A stretch of 64,000 nucleotides of DNA from an uncultured Ruminococcus sp. GTDB lineage: Bacteria > Bacillota > Clostridia > Oscillospirales > Ruminococcaceae. The position numbers and the translations under genes were made by a program. Below are positions 47,176 through 54,871 of the stretch, one piece after another. Below the pieces are notes generated by a model. It ran no database searches. It was not told the origin of the DNA and saw nothing but the letters and a program-made list of their open reading frames with translations. The stretch is from contig UQAR01000004.1 in NCBI GenBank assembly GCA_900539095.1, positions 1 to 64,000 on the forward strand, read 5' to 3'. Within the stretch, counting starts at the first letter, position 1. Each line of letters starts with the position of its first letter.

Positions 47176-47225
47176 GAGTTTTATAAAGCGAAATCATCTT
47201 TTGTGCATTTTAAACAAATATAATA

Positions 47226-48503
47226 TTACATACTCAGCAAATTGTACACAAGCTTTTTTATACCGCAGAGGAAATTCATTTTCTTCACATCTTTGCAAGC
47301 GACTATCTTTCCGCTGAGTATCACCTCACCGCCCATGGTGTATTCTATTTTCCCCGCAGTATCGCCCTTTTTCACAGGTGCGTCAAGCCTATCCGCCGCT
47401 GTAAAGCTGCACTCTACCATTCTGTATGTTCCCCTTGGTATGACGATAGGATAAAGCCCATCTGCCGCAAGTTTCACCGAAAGCTCCTCTCCGCCGCACA
47501 CCACAGTTTCTTTCACCATATCATCAGGCAGTTCAGGGGTATAAAGTTCATATGTGTCAAACGCCAGTTCAAGCAGCTTTTTAGCCTCAGCATTCATGTC
47601 CTCCTGCGAACCGCAGCCGTTGAGCACCACACACACCGACATATCCCCTTTTGCAGCCGTTGCCGCAATACAGCTGCCTGCCTTTTCTCCGCCCCAAGCT
47701 TTCATACCCGTGATACCTTTATATGTGCGAACGAGCCTGTTAAGATTCACAAGCTCCGCCTTGCCGTCCCTCACATTGTCAAGCCAACAGGTAAGATAAG
47801 GCGTCAGATTTTTATATTTCACCACCTCCGAGCAAAGCAAAGCCGTGTCAAACGCCGTTGTGACGTTGCCCTCGCCCATGCCGGTGCAGTCAGTGTAAAA
47901 AGTATCCTTCATGCCCAGCGACTTCGCACGGCTGTTCATAAGCTTTACAGCCTCTTCGTATGAACCAGCCACTTTCTCTGCTAAAGCCGCACAGCCGTCG
48001 TTTGCATTGCCAATGGACACCGACTTCACAAGCTCTTCCACTGATATCTTCTCACCCTTGTCGAGCCATATCTGACTTCCCTGCTGAGAATTGGCATATT
48101 CCGACACCACCGCCATGTCGTTCATAGAAAGCTCGCCGCAGTCTATCTTTTCCGCCGTGAGCAAAAGCACCATGAGCTTTGCATAATGACCGCACTCACA
48201 CTGCTCCTGCGGCTCTTTCTCAAAAAGCACCCTTCCTGTTGTCATCTCCGTCACCACCGCCGACCTTGCCGTAAGTCCCTCCAGCATATCGCTCACAGCC
48301 ACCGTATCCGTCGGAACGCTCTCCCACTGTAAAGAAAGTGCACCTGCCTTTTCCCTGCCCTCTGCAAAAGAGCACACCATAAACAAAGCCACCGCCGCAC
48401 ACAACACCGCCGAACATATCTTCCTGAGTATTTTCAACCTCTCCCCCTGCCTTTCATATATACTACTTTTATATCTATATTCACCCTGTCCCAAAATTAG
48501 CAT
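47226..48503 (-). CDS. DacA-like (peptidase S11) homologue with altered catalytic motifs
   Basis: A 425-residue exported protein with the fold order of D-Ala-D-Ala carboxypeptidases (penicillin-binding protein 5 type), including the C-terminal beta domain. The active-site motifs are changed: Ser-x-x-Lys reads H106-Y-A-K109, Ser-x-Asn reads N166-A-N168, and Lys-Thr-Gly reads K268-A-W270. It therefore lacks the nucleophile and is probably not an active carboxypeptidase. A signal helix lies at about 29-48. Two starts are possible: the ATG at 48503 with GGAGGTG, or a TTG at 48437 with GGGGGAG that would give a normal short signal peptide. Confidence 0.8.
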   Translation of the reverse strand: MLILGQGEYRYKSSIYERQGERLKILRKICSAVLCAAVALFMVCSFAEGREKAGALSLQWESVPTDTVAVSDMLEGLTARSAVVTEMTTGRVLFEKEPQEQCECGHYAKLMVLLLTAEKIDCGELSMNDMAVVSEYANSQQGSQIWLDKGEKISVEELVKSVSIGNANDGCAALAEKVAGSYEEAVKLMNSRAKSLGMKDTFYTDCTGMGEGNVTTAFDTALLCSEVVKYKNLTPYLTCWLDNVRDGKAELVNLNRLVRTYKGITGMKAWGGEKAGSCIAATAAKGDMSVCVVLNGCGSQEDMNAEAKKLLELAFDTYELYTPELPDDMVKETVVCGGEELSVKLAADGLYPIVIPRGTYRMVECSFTAADRLDAPVKKGDTAGKIEYTMGGEVILSGKIVACKDVKKMNFLCGIKKLVYNLLSM

Positions 48504-48575
48504 TGCACCTCCAAAAGTTTCCCAAAACTCATTTGTAAATAGTTGCAGGAATTTGTTAAATAACTGTTACAACTC

Positions 48576-48604
48576 TTGAAATAAATATGGGAGTGTGCTA
48601 TAAT
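48576..48604 (+). promoter_or_regulatory. promoter of the phospho-sugar mutase gene
   Basis: TTGAAA (48576-48581), 17 bases, then TATAAT (48599-48604) with an extended -10 TG one base upstream. It lies 58 bases ahead of the start. Confidence 0.8.
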
Positions 48605-48661
48605 GTATCCTATAGAATTGTGTATTTGATAAGCAAAATATTTATATGAGGTGATTTGACA

Positions 48662-50380
48662 ATGACAGAAATGGAACTGTATAAGCTTTGGTGCGAAAAG
48701 GCAGTAGACGATCCTGACCTTCAGACAGAGCTTAGATCTATCGAAGGCGACGAGGCTGCTATCCAGGACAGATTCTACAGAGATCTGGAATTTGGTACAG
48801 GCGGACTCAGAGGCGTTATCGGTGCAGGTGCATACAGACTCAACGTTTATACTATCAGACGTGCAACACAGGGTCTTGCTGACTATGTGAACGGTGCATT
48901 TGAAAACGGCAGCGTAGCTATCGCATATGACAGCCGTATCAAGTCTGACAAGTTTGCAAAAGAGGCTGCCGCTGTTCTTGCTGCAAACGGCATAAAGGTA
49001 TATATCTATTCAGAGCTTATGCCTACACCAATGCTTTCATGGGCAGTAAGAGAACTCAAATGTCAGGCCGGTATAGTTATCACAGCGTCACACAACCCTG
49101 CAAAGTATAACGGTTATAAGGTATACGGCGAGGACGGCTGCCAGATCACTCTGGACGTTGCAAACACCGTTATCGGCAAGATCAATGCAGTAGAGATGTT
49201 CGGTGGAGCAAAGGTAATGGACTTTGAGGACGGCATCAAGTCTGGCAAGATCGAATATATCAAGCAGGAAGTTATCGACAAGTATCTTGACAAGGTAGCA
49301 CAGCAGGGCGTACATACTGACCTTGTAGCAGACAGCGGTCTGAAGGTAGTATACACTCCTCTTAACGGCACAGGAAACAAGCCTGTAAGAGCTATCCTCA
49401 AGAAGATAGGCATAAAGGAAGTAACAGTAGTACCTGAGCAGGAAAATCCTGACGGAAACTTCCCTACCTGCCCATTCCCTAACCCTGAGATCAAAGAGGC
49501 ACTTGCAAAGGGACTTGAGCTTTGTAAGACAGTAAAGCCTGACCTTCTTCTTGCAACAGACCCTGACTGTGACAGAGTTGGTATCGCAGTACCTGACCCT
49601 GACGGAAACTATGTACTGTTCAGCGGAAACGAAGTAGGTGCAATGCTCCTCAAATATATTTGTCAGGAAAGAACAGCCCTTGGCACAATGCCAAAGGATC
49701 CTGTTGCAGTAAAGACTATCGTTACAACAGACATCTGCAAGAAGATAGCAGCAGAATACAATGTAGAGCTTAGAGAAGTTCTCACAGGATTCAAGTTTAT
49801 CGGCGAGCAGATCGGATTCCTTGAGAAGGACGGACAGGACGACAGATACATCTTCGGTTTTGAAGAGAGCTACGGATATCTTGCAGGCTCATATGTAAGA
49901 GATAAGGACGCAGTAGTAGGCTCAATGCTCATTTGTGAAATGGCAGCGTTCTACAGAACAAAGGGCATCTCACTTCTTCAGGCAAGAGAAGATATGTACA
50001 AGAAGTACGGCAACTATCTCCACAGCCAGAAGTCATTCCAGTGCGAGGGTGCAAGCGGAATGGAGAGAATGAAGGAGATAATGACAGATCTCAGAGCGAA
50101 CCCACCAAAGGCTATCGGCGGACTTAAAGTAGTAGACATCGCAGACTATCTTGCATCTGAGGAAACAAATCTTGAAACAGGAGCAAAGACAGTTCTCACA
50201 CTGCCAAAGTCTGACGTTATCGCATTCAAGCTTGAGCAGGGTGCAAGTGTAATAATCAGACCTTCAGGCACAGAGCCAAAGATCAAGGCATACTACACAA
50301 CTATTGGTGACACAAGAGCTGATGCAGAGGCACAGGAAGAAAAGCTTATTGAAGATTTCAAGGGCATTCTTGGTTTCTAA
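48662..50380 (+). CDS. phospho-sugar mutase (phosphoglucomutase / phosphomannomutase family)
   Basis: A 572-residue alpha-D-phosphohexomutase, moving phosphate between C1 and C6 of glucose or mannose phosphate. Motifs in order: FGTGGLRGVIGAG near 40, the phosphoserine loop TASHNPAKYNGYKVYG near 142, metal site ATDPDCDRVG near 302, sugar loop GFEESYGYLAGS near 400, and phosphate site RPSGTEPKIK near 537. The ATG at 48662 has GAGGTG eight bases upstream. The divergent neighbour is the DacA-like gene. It probably feeds glycogen or wall sugar synthesis from the Pgi pool; exact substrate uncertain. Confidence 0.93.
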   Translation: MTEMELYKLWCEKAVDDPDLQTELRSIEGDEAAIQDRFYRDLEFGTGGLRGVIGAGAYRLNVYTIRRATQGLADYVNGAFENGSVAIAYDSRIKSDKFAKEAAAVLAANGIKVYIYSELMPTPMLSWAVRELKCQAGIVITASHNPAKYNGYKVYGEDGCQITLDVANTVIGKINAVEMFGGAKVMDFEDGIKSGKIEYIKQEVIDKYLDKVAQQGVHTDLVADSGLKVVYTPLNGTGNKPVRAILKKIGIKEVTVVPEQENPDGNFPTCPFPNPEIKEALAKGLELCKTVKPDLLLATDPDCDRVGIAVPDPDGNYVLFSGNEVGAMLLKYICQERTALGTMPKDPVAVKTIVTTDICKKIAAEYNVELREVLTGFKFIGEQIGFLEKDGQDDRYIFGFEESYGYLAGSYVRDKDAVVGSMLICEMAAFYRTKGISLLQAREDMYKKYGNYLHSQKSFQCEGASGMERMKEIMTDLRANPPKAIGGLKVVDIADYLASEETNLETGAKTVLTLPKSDVIAFKLEQGASVIIRPSGTEPKIKAYYTTIGDTRADAEAQEEKLIEDFKGILGF

Positions 50381-50398
50381 TAATTACTGCATATAATG

Positions 50399-50429
50399 AA
50401 AGCAGACGGTTTATCCGTCTGCTTTTTTT
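50399..50429 (+). terminator. terminator of the phospho-sugar mutase gene
   Basis: AAAGCAGACGG-TTTAT-CCGTCTGCTTT with a T7 tail, 18 bases after the stop codon. Confidence 0.95.
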
Positions 50430-50783
50430 CTGCGTTTTTTACCGTAACTTCTGATAAACGCCAACCTCTACAATTCTAAATATAACGCTACTCCGCACCC
50501 ACAGGCTCTGTTCGCCCATACAGAGTTTCAGGCAAATTCGCTGTGCCGCAAAATCGCTACGCTCTTTGCGAATTTTACGTTGTTCTATGGGATAGAAAAA
50601 GCGGTGCAGAGTTTTGTGCTCCGACACCGCTTTGTTTTAATCACTACTTTATATTTCTTCTTTACTTTTTCTGCACCGCTTGGTAGGCTTACGCCGGGCC
50701 CCCGCCTGCGTTTTATCTCTCGCTCCGCTCGGTGCTGAGTGCACAACTTTGTTCAGCTATGCCCACTCCTCACTCCTAACTCC
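50430..50783. other. gene-free stretch with inverted repeats
   Basis: I see no credible gene in these 354 bases. They hold an imperfect GTTCGCCC half-repeat in a hairpin (50506-50525), an inverted pair AAATTCGC...GCGAATTT (50534-50585), the mrp terminator (50596-50634), a G/C-rich segment near 50690-50735 and GGAGT-type tandem repeats (50762-50786) that run into the mrp stop codon. Confidence 0.6.
50596..50634 (-). terminator. terminator after mrp
   Basis: AAAGCGGTG and CACCGCTTT form a stem around an 18-base loop, with a T run on the minus strand. It lies about 150 bases after the mrp stop, with repeats between. Confidence 0.7.
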
Positions 50784-51602
50784 TCACTTAGTCAGCAGTT
50801 TATCTGCAATAGAATCCAGCCAGCCACCCTCGACGTCCTCTATTTTACCGCTGTCACAGGCTTTCGCAAAATTCGGGTCGATAGGCATTTTCGCCACTGC
50901 GTCAATGCCAAACTTCACTGCCGCCTCGTCCACATGGCTCTCGCCATAGATATTATGCCTTTTTCCGCAGTCAGGGCATTCAAAATACGACATATTCTCC
51001 ACGATGCCAAGCACAGGTACTTTCATCATATCCGCCATATGCACCGCTTTTTCAACTATCATCGAAACCAATTCCTGCGGTGATGTGACTATGATTATTC
51101 CGTCCACCTTTATCGACTGGAACACCGTCAGCGGCACGTCGCCAGTTCCCGGCGGCATATCTATAAACATCACATCAAGGTCGTTCCACGCAACGTCCGT
51201 CCAAAACTGTTTCACCGCACCTGCGATAACAGGACCACGCCATACCACAGGGTCAGTTTCATTCTCAAGCAGCAGATTAAGGCTCATTATCTCGATACCC
51301 GTTTTGCTCACCGCAGGGATAATTCCGTACATATTCGTTTTAGCCCTCTCGTGGATATTGAAAGCCGTCGGTATTGACGGACCTGTTATGTCAGCATCCA
51401 GCACAGCGGTCTTGAATCCACGCCTCTGAGCCGTCACCGCCAGCATACTTGTCACCAGCGACTTGCCTACTCCGCCCTTTCCGCTCATTATCGCATAAAC
51501 CTTTTTGACAGAGCTTGCAGCGTTGAGTTCTTCCTTCAAACTCTTTTTTTCAGAGCATTTTGAAGAACAGTTCTCGCAGTTATGTGTACAGCCCTCGCTC
51601 AT
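50784..51602 (-). CDS. mrp: Mrp/NBP35 family iron-sulfur cluster carrier ATPase
   Basis: A 272-residue P-loop ATPase that binds and hands over Fe-S clusters. The deviant Walker A GKGGVGKS is at 41-48. Cys5, 9, 12 and 16 form an N-terminal ferredoxin-like knot as in NBP35, and a C-P-D-C motif near 217 is the bridging cluster site. MDMPPGTGDVPL-type (IDMPPGTGDVPL) Walker B follows. It stands alone on the minus strand, with the stop codon inside a tandem repeat. Confidence 0.93.
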   Translation of the reverse strand: MSEGCTHNCENCSSKCSEKKSLKEELNAASSVKKVYAIMSGKGGVGKSLVTSMLAVTAQRRGFKTAVLDADITGPSIPTAFNIHERAKTNMYGIIPAVSKTGIEIMSLNLLLENETDPVVWRGPVIAGAVKQFWTDVAWNDLDVMFIDMPPGTGDVPLTVFQSIKVDGIIIVTSPQELVSMIVEKAVHMADMMKVPVLGIVENMSYFECPDCGKRHNIYGESHVDEAAVKFGIDAVAKMPIDPNFAKACDSGKIEDVEGGWLDSIADKLLTK

Positions 51603-51766
51603 AAAAAATCATTCCTTTCAAGGCTTTTACCGCCTTTATTTACTCTAATAAGTATATCACTTTGCCCTCATAAAGTCAACCGACACTGACTTTGCACAAC
51701 GGAGCACACGCCCGCATAAAATAAATCAGCCCTGCACTTTGTAACGAAGAAAATACCTCACAAGTA

Positions 51767-51796
51767 TTGCCATAAAATAATACCTTTTGGTATAAT
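51767..51796 (+). promoter_or_regulatory. promoter of mazF with palindrome over the -10
   Basis: TTGCCA (51767-51772), 18 bases, then TATAAT (51791-51796) with an extended -10 TG. A perfect palindrome ATACC-TTTT-GGTAT (51780-51793) overlaps the -10 box and may be an operator. Confidence 0.6.
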
Positions 51797-51883
51797 ATCC
51801 CGACTACAAGGCAATAATAGGAACAAGCAGGAGCAAAAGCCTGCAAATCACGGCGAAAGCCCACAGAATAGGAGTGTTTACAA

Positions 51884-52231
51884 GTGACTGTACACAGGGG
51901 CGATATATATTATGCAGATCTCAGCCCGGTAGTAGGATCAGAGCAGGGCGGAATGAGGCCTGTATTGATAGTTCAAAATGACGTAGGCAACAAACATTCC
52001 CCCACAGTGATAGCAGCGGCGATAACGAGCCGTCTTGACAAAGCCAAGCTGCCCACCCACATAGAAGTAGGCGGCGGCACCTGCGGACTTGCGAAGGATT
52101 CCGTAGTTTTGCTTGAACAGATCCGTACATTGGACAAAAAAAGGCTCAAGGAGAAAATGGGCACACTTGACGTAAGCTCCATGTCTGCCGTAAATTCTGC
52201 TCTTTCTATCAGCTTTGGTCTGAAACTCTGA
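51884..52231 (+). CDS. mazF: MazF/PemK family endoribonuclease toxin
   Basis: A 115-residue protein closely following Firmicute MazF (EndoA). It starts with a GTG at 51884 with AGGAGTG upstream. The family blocks are [18 protein letters not shown] near 6, RPVLIVQND near 25, and the catalytic Thr region [15 protein letters not shown] near 48. It cuts mRNA at short sites. I see no antitoxin gene directly upstream in the 281-base gap, where a promoter and palindrome lie; in Bacillus the antitoxin gene sits next to it. Its stop is followed by a terminator, so it is a single-gene unit. Confidence 0.93.
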   Translation: MTVHRGDIYYADLSPVVGSEQGGMRPVLIVQNDVGNKHSPTVIAAAITSRLDKAKLPTHIEVGGGTCGLAKDSVVLLEQIRTLDKKRLKEKMGTLDVSSMSAVNSALSISFGLKL

Positions 52232-52254
52232 GCAGGTCATAAACTATCTTATAA

Positions 52255-52280
52255 GGGCGGTATCATACCGCCCACTTTTT
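52255..52280 (+). terminator. terminator of mazF
   Basis: GGGCGGTAT-C-ATACCGCCC followed by AC and five T, 23 bases after the mazF stop. Confidence 0.85.
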
Positions 52281-52294
52281 ATGCCGCAGGAAAC

Positions 52295-52321
52295 ACAAAA
52301 AGAGCGACCCTGAGGTCGCCC
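52295..52321 (-). terminator. terminator of the araC-type gene
   Basis: On the minus strand GGGCGACC-TCA-GGGTCGCTC then TTTTTG. It lies 30 bases after the AraC-family gene, which is convergent with mazF. Confidence 0.75.
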
Positions 52322-52351
52322 ATAAATTCCATTTTACAAGTCAGCGTTCCG

Positions 52352-53170
52352 TCACACTTTTATCCGTCTGTATTCACCGGGCGTCATGTTCTCATAACGT
52401 TTGAATACAACAGAAAAATAAGAACCGTCCTGAAAGCCTGTTTCATCAGATATCTCGCCAATGGTCTTGTCAGAATACACGAGCAGGTCCTTTGCGTGCT
52501 GAACTCTCACCTGTGCAAGATATTCCATAGGCCGCAGCTGAAAATTCTTCTTGAAAAGCCTGCACAAATGCTGCTCTGATACCCCTGCTATCTTTGCAAG
52601 GTCATTGAGCTTTATCTGCTCAGGATAATGCTCTTCGATATACTGCAAAACATCAGCCAACGCCACCGACTGTGCCGTATAAAATGACGAAAGCCTGTTG
52701 TCAGCTATCTTGCGGTATTCTATAAGAAAGTCATAAAGCTGTGCCGAGGCATAGTGGTTTCCATAAAGCTTGTCGCTTTTGAGCGTGTAGTAAATGCGTG
52801 TTATTATCCTCCTGAGCCTGTCCATGTCCACGCCTTGAATGGCAGTGAACTTGTTCAGTTTCCACTGCTCCATAAGCGGCATCACCTGCGAACCTGAAAA
52901 AGCTATCCAGTCAAGATACCACGCCTCGCTCAGTGCGTGATATTCGTGAGGACAAAACGGTGGGATATAGAAAACAGTGTCAGGCGGTATCTTCGTGCTC
53001 TCGCCGTTTATTACGACTTCGCCCTCGCCTGAGCGTGACAAAAATATCTGAGGATATTCATATCCCTCCGCACGCTTTATAGGAAACTGCCAGCTTTCAA
53101 GCCCCAGTCCAACCACATAAAACGGCAGACTTTTTTCATCACCGATAACAGGATATATCTGTTTGAACAT
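52352..53170 (-). CDS. AraC family transcriptional regulator
   Basis: A 272-residue regulator: an N-terminal cupin sensing domain (about 15-130, with SGEGEVVINGESTKIP and FCPHEYHAL) and a C-terminal pair of HTH motifs from about 170, LNDLAKIAGVSEQHLCRLFK and IGEISDETGFQDGSYFS. Such proteins usually sense a sugar or other small ligand; none can be named. The ATG at 53170 follows GGGGGTGTGGAG. It stands alone, beside spoVAE, and controls an unknown target. Confidence 0.92.
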   Translation of the reverse strand: MFKQIYPVIGDEKSLPFYVVGLGLESWQFPIKRAEGYEYPQIFLSRSGEGEVVINGESTKIPPDTVFYIPPFCPHEYHALSEAWYLDWIAFSGSQVMPLMEQWKLNKFTAIQGVDMDRLRRIITRIYYTLKSDKLYGNHYASAQLYDFLIEYRKIADNRLSSFYTAQSVALADVLQYIEEHYPEQIKLNDLAKIAGVSEQHLCRLFKKNFQLRPMEYLAQVRVQHAKDLLVYSDKTIGEISDETGFQDGSYFSVVFKRYENMTPGEYRRIKV

Positions 53171-53245
53171 ACTCCACACCCCCGATTTTTGTAGGCACAC
53201 CCTTACCTTTATAATACCATCGGCTCAGGGTTTTGTCAAGGGCAA

Positions 53246-53602
53246 CTATTCTTTAGCCGAGCTGCGGAAAAACAGCGAGAATATAAAAGCAAAAGTCATC
53301 GCAGCTGTTATTCCTGCGGCAGACGCAGTCAGTCCGCCGGTAAATATCCCAAGAAAACCTATCTTGTCTATCTGCTCACGCACACCGTTGTAAAGCAGAT
53401 AACCGAATCCTGTCAGCGGCACAGACGCTCCGCACCCTGCAAAGTCTATAAGCGGCTTGTAAAGCCCCAGTGCACCCAGCAGCACACCGCCCGTAACATA
53501 CGCCACCAGTATCCTCGCAGGCGTGAGCTTTGTGAAGTCGATAAGCACCTGACCCACCGCACAAAAAAGTCCGCCTATAATAAAAGCCCATAGATAATCC
53601 AT
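53246..53602 (-). CDS. spoVAE: stage V sporulation protein AE
   Basis: A 118-residue membrane protein with about four helices that forms part of the channel moving dipicolinic acid across spore membranes. The segments FCAVGQVLIDFTKLTPARIL near 13 and GLYKPLIDFAGCGASVPLTG near 46 are typical of SpoVAEb. Its start abuts the spoVAD stop, so the two are one operon. No spoVAC is seen. Confidence 0.93.
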   Translation of the reverse strand: MDYLWAFIIGGLFCAVGQVLIDFTKLTPARILVAYVTGGVLLGALGLYKPLIDFAGCGASVPLTGFGYLLYNGVREQIDKIGFLGIFTGGLTASAAGITAAMTFAFIFSLFFRSSAKE

Positions 53603-54619
53603 TTAGTTTGCTCCTTTCGTGTCTTTCTCCCCCGACAGCCATACAAGATGAGATATGGACGGGATAGACTCCCCCTGCTGATTGACCGTCGGCGACATAA
53701 GTGCACCGGTCGCCGCAAAGAGGATATTTTTTATCTCCCCTGCCCTCAGCTTTGGAAGAAAATATCCGCAAAGCACACTTCCTGCACAGCCGCAGCCGCT
53801 GCCGCCGGCGTGGATATCCTGCTCGTCAAAGTCATAAAGCATCATTCCGCAGTCCTTGTGATTGTCGCGGATATTTATATCCTCACGCTCGAAAAGCTCG
53901 CAGAGTATCCTGCTGCCCACCTTGCCAAGGTCGCCTGTTACGATATAATCAAAGTCTGACGGTCTCATGCCCGTGTCAGTGAAAAACGTGCTTATAGTAG
54001 AAAACGCCGCAGGTGCCATTGCCGCACCCATGTTGTTGGCGTCACTTACTCCCATGTCAACTATCTTTCCGATAGTACAGCCCCTGACGTAGGGTGGCTT
54101 GTCCGAGGGGGCAACCACCAGCGAGCCTGATGCCGTGGCAGTCCACTGTGAAGTTGGAGTACGCTGTCCGCCGTAGTTGAGGGGAAAACGGTATTGCCTT
54201 TCAGCGGTGCAAAAGTGAGATGACGTGACCGCCATTGCTTTCTGTGCAAGGTCGTTGTCAACGAACAAAGACGCAAGTAGCAGCCCCTCCGACATTGTGG
54301 AGCAAGCCCCGTATATCCCCAAAAAAGGCATCTCAAAGGCTCTCACTCCATAGGTCGTTCCAACGCATTGGTTGAGAAGATCCCCTCCGAAAAGCACGTC
54401 GATATCCTCAGGGGAAAGCGATGCCTTGTCCAGTGCATGGAGAACCGCCTGCTTTTGCAGCTGACTTTCACCCTTTTCAAAGCTGTCCATAGAGAAATAA
54501 GGGTCGTCATTTATCTTGTCAAAATAATCCCCCAAAGGACCTTCGTTTTCCATTTTTCCGCCGATAGCAGCAAAAGATATCACTGACGGCGAGGTTTTCA
54601 TTAGCTTTGTGGCTTTCAT
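53603..54619 (-). CDS. spoVAD: stage V sporulation protein AD
   Basis: A 338-residue soluble protein with a thiolase-like fold that binds dipicolinic acid and is needed for its uptake into the forespore. Family segments are SFEKGESQLQKQA near 44, GIYGACSTMSEGLLLA near 103 and HFCTAERQYRFPLNYGGQR near 135. The ATG at 54619 has AGGAGTG upstream; a longer frame to 54685 is not supported. In Bacillus the order is spoVAC-D-E; here the upstream neighbour is a divergent DUF975 gene. Confidence 0.95.
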   Translation of the reverse strand: MKATKLMKTSPSVISFAAIGGKMENEGPLGDYFDKINDDPYFSMDSFEKGESQLQKQAVLHALDKASLSPEDIDVLFGGDLLNQCVGTTYGVRAFEMPFLGIYGACSTMSEGLLLASLFVDNDLAQKAMAVTSSHFCTAERQYRFPLNYGGQRTPTSQWTATASGSLVVAPSDKPPYVRGCTIGKIVDMGVSDANNMGAAMAPAAFSTISTFFTDTGMRPSDFDYIVTGDLGKVGSRILCELFEREDINIRDNHKDCGMMLYDFDEQDIHAGGSGCGCAGSVLCGYFLPKLRAGEIKNILFAATGALMSPTVNQQGESIPSISHLVWLSGEKDTKGAN

Positions 54620-54754
54620 TTTATCACTCCTGTTGCAGATTTTTTCTTTGATGATATTTTTTGCAGCAGCATGATGAATATACACATAAATTGCTCCGTA
54701 TTTACGTTAAACTTAAAATAATCTTAAAATAAACCTCTTTTAAGTCGAAAATCG

Positions 54755-54783
54755 TTGACATATTCATAAAAAAAAGATATAAT
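54755..54783 (+). promoter_or_regulatory. promoter of the DUF975-CmpB pair
   Basis: TTGACA (54755-54760), 17 A-rich bases, then TATAAT (54778-54783), both perfect consensus. About 88 bases ahead of the start. Confidence 0.85.
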
Positions 54784-54871
54784 GAATTATGTTACTTTTT
54801 AATTTTGAAATTCTATGTGTAGGTATATATGTGTGAAGGGAGGATATGTCCCAAATGGGGCATAAAAATCA

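Noticed and set aside
50690..50735. G/C-rich stretch as a gene remnant or RNA gene
   Set aside because: No open frame, tRNA or known small RNA signature was recognised.
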